In this document: positions 1 to 6,121 of the stretch, one piece after another
Layout of the letters: the number at the start of each line of letters is the position of its first letter
Numbering within the stretch: position 1 is the stretch's first letter
Assembly: GCA_050945275.1 (NCBI GenBank)
Contig: JBMNSQ010000102.1
Span: 1 to 6,166 of the forward strand
Source: JAAYWY01 sp050945275
Lineage (GTDB): Bacteria > Bacillota > DTU030 > DUMP01
Direction: 5' to 3'
Length of the DNA: 6,166 nt
The notes under the pieces: generated by a model
Told to the model about the DNA's origin: nothing
Seen by the model: the letters and a program-made list of their open reading frames with translations, nothing else
Databases searched by the model: none
Program-made: the position numbers and the translations under genes

Positions 1-285
1 GTAGTCTTTCCTACCTTGAGGGCATTTAGGAACACTCTTTTGCTTTAGTTTTTCGAGGGCAGTGGAGTTTTCACCCTCAGGGTACTTCCCCTCTTCAAAA
101 TAATACAGTTCCAACGCTGCTTCTATTTGTTTCATGTTAGCTTGACAGGCAGACGCTTTGGCGTCGTCCCAAGCTTTGGCTAAGCGTGGTACAGCTATTC
201 CAGCTAGTAAACCAACGATAAGCACCACTACCATTAGTTCGATCAATGTAAAACCGCCTTGATTCTTAGAGTGTAGCGTTGCCAT
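1..285 (-). CDS. Type IV prepilin / ComGC-like pseudopilin, 3' end outside window
   Basis: This is a structural subunit of a type IV pilus or pseudopilus, made as a prepilin and cut by a prepilin peptidase. I translated 95 codons from ATG 285 with no stop, so the C-terminus is missing. Residues 1-11 are a short leader ending QGG; the mature protein starts FTLIELMVVVLIVGLLAGIA, the textbook class III N-methylation motif with Glu at mature position 5 and a hydrophobic helix. After it come AWDDAKASACQANMKQIE and an ALELYYFEEGKYP segment, then KCPQG near position 88. Cys47 and Cys88 could form the disulfide-type loop seen in short Firmicute pilins; that is inference. It is the third gene after the ATPase and platform genes, 24 bases downstream of the latter. 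ComGC or a PilA/PilE-type major pilin are both possible; the missing end and the downstream genes would decide. Family call is very secure. Confidence 0.95.
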   Translation of the reverse strand, partial: MATLHSKNQGGFTLIELMVVVLIVGLLAGIAVPRLAKAWDDAKASACQANMKQIEAALELYYFEEGKYPEGENSTALEKLKQKSVPKCPQGRKDY

Positions 286-292
286 TCATCTT

Positions 293-299
293 CTCCTTT
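293..299 (-). promoter_or_regulatory. Ribosome binding site of the prepilin gene
   Basis: AAAGGAG on the minus strand lies 7 bases before ATG 285, which opens the prepilin frame. A second, out-of-frame ATG at 289 lies only 3 bases from the same site and runs into a stop after 7 codons, so spacing and protein content both choose 285. Confidence 0.8.
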
Positions 300-309
300 G
301 TAGAAAGTA

Positions 310-1521
310 TTATCCCAAGTAGTCTACCAAAGTGAAAAGTGGCATCATCAAACCAAGAATAATAAAACCGATTACCAATCCAGTAATAACAATAAGCGAG
401 GGCCCCAACCATTTAATAACCTTATCCAATGTGGAACCTAAGTCTTTATTCAGCATTTCTGCCGCTCGCTGAAACACTTGTGCTAACCGGCCCGTCTCTT
501 CCCCGACACGAACTAAAGGAACTAGCAATTTGGGTATCGATTTTATGGTTCTTAGTTGGTAAGTTAAACTAGTGCCAACTTGGACACCGGTCTTTATTTC
601 CCGAAGATCTGCTGCTAAGCTCCGGTTAAGGGAGGCCTGTTCGGCGATGTCCAAGGCGAGCAGCAAGGGAATACCGCATTCTAAACACAAGCCAATACAG
701 TAACTTATACGAGCCCAATGATATCGGACCAATAAATTCCCTAAAATCGGAAATTGCAGTATAACATAATCGTAGGTACGGCCCCCCAGTGGTGTATGTG
801 TAAGTATCAGGGCTAATAATCCAAAAATAACCATCGCGGTGCTAATGAGAAGCCAGACCCAGGGTTGTCCAACAGTTAACAGAAGTTTCGTCGGTAACGG
901 CCAAGGTGCATTGGAATATGCCAGCAACTGTTCCCATTGGGGCAAAACCAACTTGCTGATACCCAAAATACCTACAAAGGCTAATGCGAGCACAAATAAT
1001 GGATAAGCGGCCGCATCTACTATCTTGGTTTTAATCTCTAGTTCCTTTTCATACAAGGATCCTATTTGGCTGTAAACTTCTTCAAGTTTTCCGGTCGCCT
1101 CGGCTGAGGCTGTCATTTGTATTAATAGTTGGGGAAAAAGAAAACTTTGCTTGGCAAGACTGTCAGCGAATGATTCCCCCAGGGCAACATCGTGCTTCAA
1201 TTGGATTAGTGATTTACGATACAAGGGATGGTTTGCTTCATCGGCTATTATCTCCATACAAGTTAAAAATGGTAGGCCGGCTCGACTTAACATGCTTAAT
1301 TGCTGGGCAAACCGACTTAAGAAGCGAAGCTTCATTCTTGAAGTCAAGGTTAGGGCCAGTATCTTATGACTAATTTTTGTTTTGCTACCGTCCGCTTTCA
1401 AACTAATAATAAACAGGCCCTGTTGATGTAGTTTATCTGCTGCTGCTGTTTTCGATTGTGCATTTAGTGTTCCATGTACGACGTTTCCACTTTTGGTACA
1501 AGCCTCATAGACAAATTTCAT
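310..1521 (-). CDS. pilC: Type IV pilus / type II secretion inner-membrane platform protein (PilC/GspF family)
   Basis: This is the polytopic inner-membrane platform protein that couples the assembly ATPase to pilin extraction from the membrane. The 403 residues match the usual family length. The N-terminus (YEACTKSGNVVHGTL, about 5-19) is the typical cytoplasmic start. Two T2SSF repeats follow: the first about 68-190 with FAQQLSMLSRAGLP and EATGKLEEV, the second about 268-395 with ISYCIGLCLECGIPLLLALD and VGEETGRLAQVF. Likely membrane segments are about 172-194, 218-240 and 373-397. The ATG is preceded by a modest AGGG site 6 bases away. The gene begins 25 bases after the ATPase gene and ends 24 bases before the prepilin, so the three form an operon. 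GspF or ComGB are alternative names for the same family; the choice of symbol depends on whether the system makes pili, pseudopili or a DNA-uptake apparatus, which cannot be settled here. Confidence 0.94.
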   Translation of the reverse strand: MKFVYEACTKSGNVVHGTLNAQSKTAAADKLHQQGLFIISLKADGSKTKISHKILALTLTSRMKLRFLSRFAQQLSMLSRAGLPFLTCMEIIADEANHPLYRKSLIQLKHDVALGESFADSLAKQSFLFPQLLIQMTASAEATGKLEEVYSQIGSLYEKELEIKTKIVDAAAYPLFVLALAFVGILGISKLVLPQWEQLLAYSNAPWPLPTKLLLTVGQPWVWLLISTAMVIFGLLALILTHTPLGGRTYDYVILQFPILGNLLVRYHWARISYCIGLCLECGIPLLLALDIAEQASLNRSLAADLREIKTGVQVGTSLTYQLRTIKSIPKLLVPLVRVGEETGRLAQVFQRAAEMLNKDLGSTLDKVIKWLGPSLIVITGLVIGFIILGLMMPLFTLVDYLG

Positions 1522-1546
1522 TAATTTCCCTACCCTGTTTCACAAA

Positions 1547-3034
1547 CTAGCCTACCGCACGGATTACTTCGGCAATGGTTGTTTGCCCAGCAGCAGCCTT
1601 AGCCAGGCCATCAACAAACAGTGGCACCATACCCTCTCTAATAGCTTGGCGCCTTATTTCCTCATCCACGCAACGGTCATATATTAACCGTTGTATTTCG
1701 GTAGTTACGGTCAGAGTTTCCGCAATGGGTATGCGTCCTTGGTAACCAGTATAGTGACACAAAAGACAGCCCTGTCCCGCAGTAAACTTGGCATTAACAA
1801 GGTCATGTTGCTCAAGTAGCATTTTCTCTTTATTGTCTGGCGAGTATAACTGTCCGCAGCTTGGACAAACGGATCGAACCAGACGCTGAGAAATGACACC
1901 ATTAATAGCTGATGCTAGCAAAAAAGGCTCTATTCCCATATCTAGAAGACGGGTAATGGCGCTAGCTGCATCTTTAGTATGAAGTGTTGATAGTACTAAG
2001 TGTCCCGTTAGAGCGGATCTAATAGCAATCTCTGCCGTTTCTAAATCGCGAATTTCCCCAACCATGATAATATTAGGATCCTGGCGCAGTATGGCTCTAA
2101 GACCGTCAGCAAAAGTTAGTCCGGCCTTAGGATTAACTTGGACTTGGTTAATACCTGGGATATGATACTCTACTGGGTCTTCAATCGTAATAATATTCTG
2201 CTGAGTATTATTAAGTAATTGTAACACGGCGTAAAGGGTTGTCGTTTTTCCGCAGCCGGTAGGGCCCGTTACTAAAAGCATACCCCCTGATTCCAAAAGA
2301 AAATGGTGCAGCCTATTTTGCACCTGCGGCGAAAGCCCTAATGACTCAATATCTGTAACATGAGTGGCTCTATTTAATAAGCGCATTACTAACTTTTCTC
2401 CTTTGATGGTGGGTAAGCTAGCTAAACGAACATCGAAATGTTGATTAGACACGTTAATCTCCATTCGCCCATCTTGTGGAGCTAGGCGTTGAGCAATGTC
2501 CATACCTGCTGCAACTTTAAGCGACGTTATAACGGCTACAAATGTCTGAGGATCAAAGTTTGCTTGAACATGGATAATGCCATCAATACGGAAACGGACT
2601 CTTCCACCATCAGTAGTAGGCTCCAAGTGGATATCACTAGCCCGTTGTTGAATCGCCTGGTCAAAAAGTGAATTTACTATATCAGTCGTTGACAGTTTTG
2701 AAGTATCGCCCACGGTTAGCAGCGGGAATGCCATGTGAGCACGGCCGTTGTTATCGGTAGAGCTGGCAATAACATCTAACGGCCCATAATAATAAGCAAT
2801 CTCGGCGGTCAACTGATCTAGATCCACGACAATAGGACAGATATCATAACCGGTCGCTAGCTTAATCTCATCGACAGCTACAACGTCAGTTAGATCAGAC
2901 ATGCCCAAATAAAGGGTTTGTTCAACAACTTTAATAGGTAACACTTGATGTTTTTTGGCCAAGGCAGCTGGAATAGTACGCACAGCCTCAATTTGAGGTC
3001 GAGTAGTTGTTAAGTGGGCTATGTTTTTTACCAT
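1547..3034 (-). CDS. pilB: Type IV pilus / type II secretion assembly ATPase (PilB/GspE family)
   Basis: This is the cytoplasmic hexameric ATPase that powers pilin polymerisation. From ATG 3034 the protein has 495 residues. An N-terminal GspE/MshEN-like domain spans about 1-90. The catalytic part shows RASDIHLEP (131-139), Walker A GPTGCGKTTT (257-266, Lys263), an aspartate box ITIEDPVEYH (282-291), Walker B IIMVGEIRD (322-330, catalytic Glu327) and a histidine box HLVLSTLHT (His345, His352). Cys390/Cys393 (CPSC) and Cys423/Cys426 (CLLC) form the tetracysteine zinc site typical of PilB/GspE assembly ATPases and absent from PilT retraction motors. Length and N-domain argue against the shorter ComGA. 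A GTG at 3046 would add four residues but overlaps the ribosome site, so ATG 3034 is preferred. First gene of an operon with the platform and prepilin genes; no retraction ATPase lies among these three genes. Confidence 0.95.
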   Translation of the reverse strand: MVKNIAHLTTTRPQIEAVRTIPAALAKKHQVLPIKVVEQTLYLGMSDLTDVVAVDEIKLATGYDICPIVVDLDQLTAEIAYYYGPLDVIASSTDNNGRAHMAFPLLTVGDTSKLSTTDIVNSLFDQAIQQRASDIHLEPTTDGGRVRFRIDGIIHVQANFDPQTFVAVITSLKVAAGMDIAQRLAPQDGRMEINVSNQHFDVRLASLPTIKGEKLVMRLLNRATHVTDIESLGLSPQVQNRLHHFLLESGGMLLVTGPTGCGKTTTLYAVLQLLNNTQQNIITIEDPVEYHIPGINQVQVNPKAGLTFADGLRAILRQDPNIIMVGEIRDLETAEIAIRSALTGHLVLSTLHTKDAASAITRLLDMGIEPFLLASAINGVISQRLVRSVCPSCGQLYSPDNKEKMLLEQHDLVNAKFTAGQGCLLCHYTGYQGRIPIAETLTVTTEIQRLIYDRCVDEEIRRQAIREGMVPLFVDGLAKAAAGQTTIAEVIRAVG

Positions 3035-3043
3035 GTATGATAA

Positions 3044-3049
3044 CACCTC
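3044..3049 (-). promoter_or_regulatory. Ribosome binding site that decides the ATPase start
   Basis: GAGGTG on the minus strand ends 9 bases before ATG 3034. The upstream in-frame GTG at 3046 is part of this same hexamer and has no site of its own, so the ATG is the likelier start. Confidence 0.55.
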
Positions 3050-3159
3050 AACACTAACCTACTATTCGTCATCTTTATAAAAATTCCTTCTAAAACAACT
3101 AATCTTTGACATAAATGCTACTAAACACCACTCCCAACCACCATATGTTAATACAAAGA

Positions 3160-3243
3160 GGCACTGCTACCACATCAAATAGTCGATACCCCTCTGATAA
3201 TTATCAAGACGACAGAAAGGGCAATTACGGCGGTAGCAGCGCC
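3160..3243 (-). repeat. Long-range inverted repeat in the leader of the pilus operon
   Basis: Plus-strand arms GGCACTGCTACC (3160-3171) and GGTAGCAGCGCC (3232-3243) are complementary over 12 positions, with one position that becomes a G-U pair in the minus-strand RNA. The 60-base interval holds further pairing options (for example CCC-rich 3216-3224 with GGGG near 3190) and a perfect 12-base palindrome TGATAATTATCA at 3195-3206. In the minus transcript it would form a large branched stem about 125 bases before the ATPase start. No T-run follows on the minus strand, so it is not an ordinary intrinsic terminator. It may be a structured leader or a fold at the 3' end of the amidase transcript. 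Conserved c-di-GMP riboswitch core motifs were looked for and not seen. Confidence 0.5.
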
Positions 3244-3252
3244 TTTATCCAT
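3175..3252 (-). CDS. Possible small membrane peptide in the pilus operon leader (25 residues)
   Basis: ATG 3252 opens 25 codons that read MDKGAATAVIALSVVLIIIR followed by GVSTI and a TGA stop. It has the shape of a small single-span membrane peptide: a short charged N-end, about 14 hydrophobic residues, then Arg. I do not recognise a family. Against it, no Shine-Dalgarno sequence stands at usable distance (the preceding bases are CCGAATAAATA), and an in-frame stop lies just upstream, so there is no longer form. Its 5' codons coincide with one arm of the inverted repeat, so RNA structure could equally explain the sequence. Its place between the amidase and the pilus ATPase would fit a leader peptide or a free-standing small protein. 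Low confidence. Confidence 0.2.
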   Translation of the reverse strand: MDKGAATAVIALSVVLIIIRGVSTI

Positions 3253-3310
3253 TATTTATTCGGTTGTATTAACGTTTTACGCAGGTTTTCATTGTACTTG
3301 AAAAACCAAT

Positions 3311-3318
3311 ACCTCCTT
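3311..3318 (-). promoter_or_regulatory. Orphan consensus Shine-Dalgarno sequence after the amidase gene
   Basis: AAGGAGGT on the minus strand is a full match to the anti-Shine-Dalgarno sequence and lies 7 bases after the amidase stop codon. No good gene follows: a TTG at 3309 is too close and gives 6 codons, and ATG 3292 is about 19 bases away and gives 7 codons (MKTCVKR). It may serve a very short peptide, be a remnant of a lost gene, or be chance. Confidence 0.3.
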
Positions 3319-3325
3319 CACTTAT

Positions 3326-4300
3326 CTATAACCTACTCAAATCTATCTCTGCCCGAATTGTGAGCAAGGGATCCACCAACTGCGAGACTTTAAGATCTAC
3401 GATGGCTGATGCAAGAATATAGGCATCTTCAAAGGAAAGGTTCTTAACCTGCATAAGATAATGTACAGCATCCCTAGTAGCTATTTGGGTGGCTGTGAAC
3501 AAATCTACATGAGATCCTATAAACATAATACGGTTATCTCTTTCTAGTATGGGACGTTTTAACCCTGTATTCTTCTTAAGATCTACACGCACCGTAACCA
3601 CTGCCCGACACTCTACGCCGGTACCACAGACTTCGCCGTCTCCCTGTGCAGCGTGAACATCACCCATATGGAGCAAAGCTCCTTTAACGTTTACCGGTAG
3701 GTTTACCCTAGTGCCCGCTCCAATTTCTGCCGTATCCATGTTCCCACCATGATCACCTGGCGCCCCGCAAGGTATGGCTCCGTCCTTGGGCGCGACACCG
3801 ATTACGCCGACCATTGGTTTTATAGTGAACGAAAAGTTTTCATCCCAAATTACCCTACTATCTTTTACGGGGAGAATCCTAGTGGTGGGGTTCTGCACTT
3901 CATCAGGCAAAACTCCAAGGCCCGGTAAGGCTACCATGACCCCCTGCTCGGCCACGTCAATACTTAGTATGTCCACTACCAAGGTGTCTCCTGGCTCAGC
4001 TCCCTCTATATACATAGGGCCCGTAGCCGGGTTAACCCGGTCAAAATCAACTGACTCTATCACATCACTCGAAGTGCGTACCTGATTGTCAAAGCAATCC
4101 TCTGTCTCAATTACCAAAATATCACCGGGTTTGGCTGTGGCTATGGGATCCGCCTCCGAGCCAATAGCAAATACCTTTGTATCCCGCGAAACATGGATGA
4201 TCTCACTTTTAGGTGCCGCCAATGCTGTTCCCACCAATACCAAAATAAGGGCCAGGACTAATAGTGCTACTGTCGAAGCAATCCCAACCTTTTTCCTCAA
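3326..4300 (-). CDS. Acetamidase/formamidase family protein with N-terminal signal peptide
   Basis: Members of the FmdA/AmdA family hydrolyse formamide, acetamide or related short amides to the acid and ammonia. The 324 residues show the family blocks in order: IEGAEPGDTLVVDI (98-111), VGVIGVAP (164-171), PGDHGGNMDT (181-190), the highly conserved HMGDVHAAQGDGEV (211-224), and DLKVSQLVDP (302-311). Unlike typical cytoplasmic relatives of about 300 residues, it begins with RKK, a hydrophobic stretch at about 7-26 and a TALAA end, a signal peptide with likely cleavage near residues 28-29. No lipobox cysteine is present, so a released or wall-zone protein is inferred. The start is TTG at 4300 with AAGGAG 8 bases before it; no ATG fits. 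It follows the dehydrogenase after a 100-base gap without a terminator. Substrate cannot be told from sequence; family call is secure, export likely. Confidence 0.9.
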   Translation of the reverse strand: MRKKVGIASTVALLVLALILVLVGTALAAPKSEIIHVSRDTKVFAIGSEADPIATAKPGDILVIETEDCFDNQVRTSSDVIESVDFDRVNPATGPMYIEGAEPGDTLVVDILSIDVAEQGVMVALPGLGVLPDEVQNPTTRILPVKDSRVIWDENFSFTIKPMVGVIGVAPKDGAIPCGAPGDHGGNMDTAEIGAGTRVNLPVNVKGALLHMGDVHAAQGDGEVCGTGVECRAVVTVRVDLKKNTGLKRPILERDNRIMFIGSHVDLFTATQIATRDAVHYLMQVKNLSFEDAYILASAIVDLKVSQLVDPLLTIRAEIDLSRL

Positions 4301-4308
4301 GTTAATCT

Positions 4309-4314
4309 CTCCTT
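4309..4314 (-). promoter_or_regulatory. Ribosome binding site fixing a TTG start for the amidase
   Basis: AAGGAG on the minus strand ends 8 bases before TTG 4300. This start includes the basic residues RKK that complete the signal peptide, which supports the non-ATG start. Confidence 0.75.
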
Positions 4315-4400
4315 AATAGTTATATTATTCTATCATATTCTACACTCCCCTATTTAATCCTTTTTATCTACTTACATATTTTCTGCAAGTTAGATTAGTT

Positions 4401-5507
4401 TTAATTAAGATGCGCCTTTTGCCTAAGTTTAGCTCGGCCTAAAGCATCGGTAACTAAGATTGCATCTACTACCATAGCAGCATTAACAGAAAAAGGCTCA
4501 TTGTGGATAGTTTCACCTGGAGCCGTAGCCGTTTGAGCCACTTTCATAAGATCATTATGACTAGGGTTTTCAATCCCTAACTCCTGTAAGGTAGTAGGTA
4601 GGCCTATACTCCTGCAAAACGTAAGCACTTCATCTACTTGATCCATAGGTTGCCCTTCCAATACAAGCTGAACTAAAGTAGAGAAGGCTACCTTCTCACC
4701 ATGAAAATACTGGTACGTTGCTTCCATGGCCGTAAAGCCGTTATGAACAGCATGGGCCGCTGCCAGTCCCCCACTTTCAAAACCTAGACCAGAAAGCAGA
4801 GTGTTAGCTTCCACTACCTTTTCCAAAGCAGAAGTAACTGCCCCCACCTCGGCGGACAATTTAGCAGTATAGCCGTATTCTATTAACGTTTCATAGCAGA
4901 GATCTGCTAGCGCCAAAGCAGCTTCAGTAGTAGTGCCACCAGCTAGAGCACTCTTGTCACTAGTAAAAGCAGCTTCAGCTTCAAACTTGGTAGCTAGAGC
5001 GTCACCCATCCCCGCTACCAGGAAGCGCGCCGGTGATTGAGCAACTAGACAAGTATCCATCAAGACCAAGTCCGGATTTTGAGGCAAAACTAAGTACTCC
5101 TCAAAAGCACCATCTGGTGTATATATTACGGAAAGGGCACTACATGGAGCATCGCTGGCTGCTATAGAGGGGATGATTGCCACAGGTATCTTCAAGTAAT
5201 AGGCCACCGCTTTAGCTGCATCCAACGTTTTTCCACCGCCAAAACCAATTATTACATCAGCACCTGCCGCTTCGGCCATATCTTGTATGCGTTTAATTTC
5301 CACCTTACTGCATTCCCCACCAAAACTTTCAGCTGTTACCGACAGATCACCCAAGCCTTGCTTAAGTGTTTCACCGGCAGCTTTCCAGGCTGTCTTGGAG
5401 GTTAGAACAAAGACGTTTTTCCCTATGGGTCTTACGAATTTCTCCGCTTCTTGTAAAGCCCCAGCACCTTGAACATATTTACCAGGAGAGATAAAGGCTG
5501 TTACCAT
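4401..5507 (-). CDS. gldA: Glycerol dehydrogenase (NAD-dependent, iron-containing alcohol dehydrogenase family)
   Basis: This enzyme oxidises glycerol to dihydroxyacetone with NAD in the cytoplasm, or runs in reverse. From ATG 5507 it has 368 residues, the normal GldA length. The NAD-binding part has GFGGGKTLDAAKA (88-100) and the GldA block PSIAASDAPCSALSVIYT (113-130). The metal site is visible as Asp169 in MGDALATKFEA, His252 in AAAHAVHNGF and His269 in YFHGEKVAFS, which match by position the zinc ligands known for Bacillus GldA. An in-frame ATG at 5564 would add 19 residues unlike the family; ATG 5507 has AAAGGAGT 7 bases before it and is preferred. No glycerol kinase, dihydroxyacetone kinase or glycerol dehydratase gene lies in the window. 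The amidase follows 100 bases downstream, so the two may share a transcript. A related 1,2-diol or hydroxyketone substrate is possible. Confidence 0.93.
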   Translation of the reverse strand: MVTAFISPGKYVQGAGALQEAEKFVRPIGKNVFVLTSKTAWKAAGETLKQGLGDLSVTAESFGGECSKVEIKRIQDMAEAAGADVIIGFGGGKTLDAAKAVAYYLKIPVAIIPSIAASDAPCSALSVIYTPDGAFEEYLVLPQNPDLVLMDTCLVAQSPARFLVAGMGDALATKFEAEAAFTSDKSALAGGTTTEAALALADLCYETLIEYGYTAKLSAEVGAVTSALEKVVEANTLLSGLGFESGGLAAAHAVHNGFTAMEATYQYFHGEKVAFSTLVQLVLEGQPMDQVDEVLTFCRSIGLPTTLQELGIENPSHNDLMKVAQTATAPGETIHNEPFSVNAAMVVDAILVTDALGRAKLRQKAHLN

Positions 5508-5514
5508 GATGCTT

Positions 5515-5522
5515 ACTCCTTT
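5515..5522 (-). promoter_or_regulatory. Ribosome binding site deciding the glycerol dehydrogenase start
   Basis: AAAGGAGT on the minus strand lies 7 bases before ATG 5507. It falls inside the longer frame from 5564, which argues that the extra 19 codons are leader RNA. Confidence 0.8.
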
Positions 5523-5573
5523 CTTTGCCGCTGTCAAATGCTCGAGTATTACGCTCTCTAGCATAGCACCCTC

Positions 5574-5604
5574 ATTATCTCACTTTTCCCTGAGGTCTAT
5601 GCAA
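5574..5604 (-). promoter_or_regulatory. Candidate extended -10 promoter for glycerol dehydrogenase
   Basis: On the minus strand GATAAT (5579-5574) is preceded by TG one base away (TGAGATAAT), an extended -10 pattern. TTGCAT (5604-5599) could be a weak -35 at a long 19-base spacing. Transcription would start near 5567 and give a leader of about 60 bases. An imperfect inverted repeat (AACTGG 5603-5608 with CCAGTT 5629-5634) overlaps the -35 and could be an operator; that is speculative. Confidence 0.35.
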
Positions 5605-5674
5605 CTGGTCGCCCCTTTCCACCAGGTTCCAGTTATCCCCAACTGTCTAGTCCTTTATCTAATTGATACACACA

Positions 5675-5708
5675 AGTAGCCGTCAGGCCACACAGCTTGA
5701 CGGCTACT
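5675..5708 (+). terminator. Strong stem-loop at the group II intron insertion site (terminator-like)
   Basis: AGTAGCCGTCAGGC (5675-5688) pairs with GCTTGACGGCTACT (5695-5708) over 14 positions including one G-U, around the 6-base loop CACACA. The stem ends 7 bases before the first base of the intron. Neither side has a long T-run: the plus side continues ACTATAT into the intron and the minus side continues TTGTGTGTATCAATT, which is mildly T-rich. It may be the terminator of a minus-strand gene to the right of the intron. Group IIC introns are known to insert just behind such hairpins, which gives a second reason to see it as functional DNA structure. Confidence 0.65.
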
Positions 5709-5709
5709 A

Positions 5710-5715
5710 CTATAT
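5710..5715 (+). other. Intron binding site 1 (IBS1) in the 5' exon
   Basis: The six exon bases before the intron, CTATAT, pair antiparallel with ATATGG at 5949-5954 (five Watson-Crick pairs and one G-U). Position directly at the 5' splice site is what IBS1 requires. Inferred from pairing alone. Confidence 0.5.
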
Positions 5716-5948
5716 GTGCGCCTGGCATAGGCGATAGTTTGGCGGTGAAAGTCTTCTATGGGCTGGGCAGTGGCAACCATTAGCCAAAGGTAAGGGTGTC
5801 CGTAGCAAGGCGGAATCCGAAGGAAGCCAGCGACAAAGTCCGGTCCGATGATCAAGAACTGTATATCAAGGCTGAACTGGGGAGGAAGAGTTTGTATAAA
5901 AAACAAAGTCCAACACTGCCTGAACCCCAGGCAGTAGATGCAGCGGTT

Positions 5949-5954
5949 ATATGG
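5949..5954 (+). other. Candidate exon binding site 1 (EBS1) of the intron
   Basis: ATATGG lies in the loop after GCGGTT, the place where EBS1 is found in related group II introns, and pairs with CTATAT directly upstream of the intron. A separate EBS2 was not resolved, which fits group IIC, where target choice relies on the hairpin and a short EBS1. Confidence 0.5.
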
Positions 5955-6121
5955 AATGAAAGCTATCGCTCTTACAGGGTAGGTCTCAAGGACGTGAGAA
6001 GATAATTTCGACTCACGGTTGAAACAAGATTTGCCATGAGAAATCAGCAGATAGCATAATAGTAGTAGATATGGATTTATGCTAAGGTCACTCGGAATCC
6101 ATAAGCAGAAAACATGGGAGT

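Noticed and set aside
3195..3206. Fur box
   Set aside because: The palindrome lacks the three central bases of the 7-1-7 Fur pattern, and no iron gene is near.
3160..3243. Intrinsic terminator of the amidase transcript
   Set aside because: The minus-strand sequence after the stem is TCTTTGTATTAAC, not a T-run, and the loop is about 60 bases.
3047..3325. c-di-GMP riboswitch
   Set aside because: Neither the GCAAACC / GGGACGCAAAGC blocks of class I nor the class II core were found on the minus strand.
3115..3363. 82-codon plus-strand frame in the intergenic region
   Set aside because: Low-complexity composition, no ribosome site, and it runs into the antisense of the amidase end.
3774..4316. 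Two open frames on the plus strand
   Set aside because: Both are opposite the amidase gene, whose family blocks fix the coding strand.
5508..5564. Nineteen-residue N-terminal extension of glycerol dehydrogenase from ATG 5564
   Set aside because: The strong ribosome site lies within it, the family starts at the MVTAFISPGKY position, and the candidate promoter would start transcription almost at this ATG.
5599..5615. Sigma-54-like promoter (GG, ten bases, GC with TTGCA) before glycerol dehydrogenase
   Set aside because: The -12 half fits but the -24 half matches only at GG, and no activator gene is seen; the extended -10 promoter is simpler.
5796..6005. 69-codon open frame on the plus strand
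   Set aside because: It falls wholly inside intron domain I, where the sequence is constrained as RNA, not protein.
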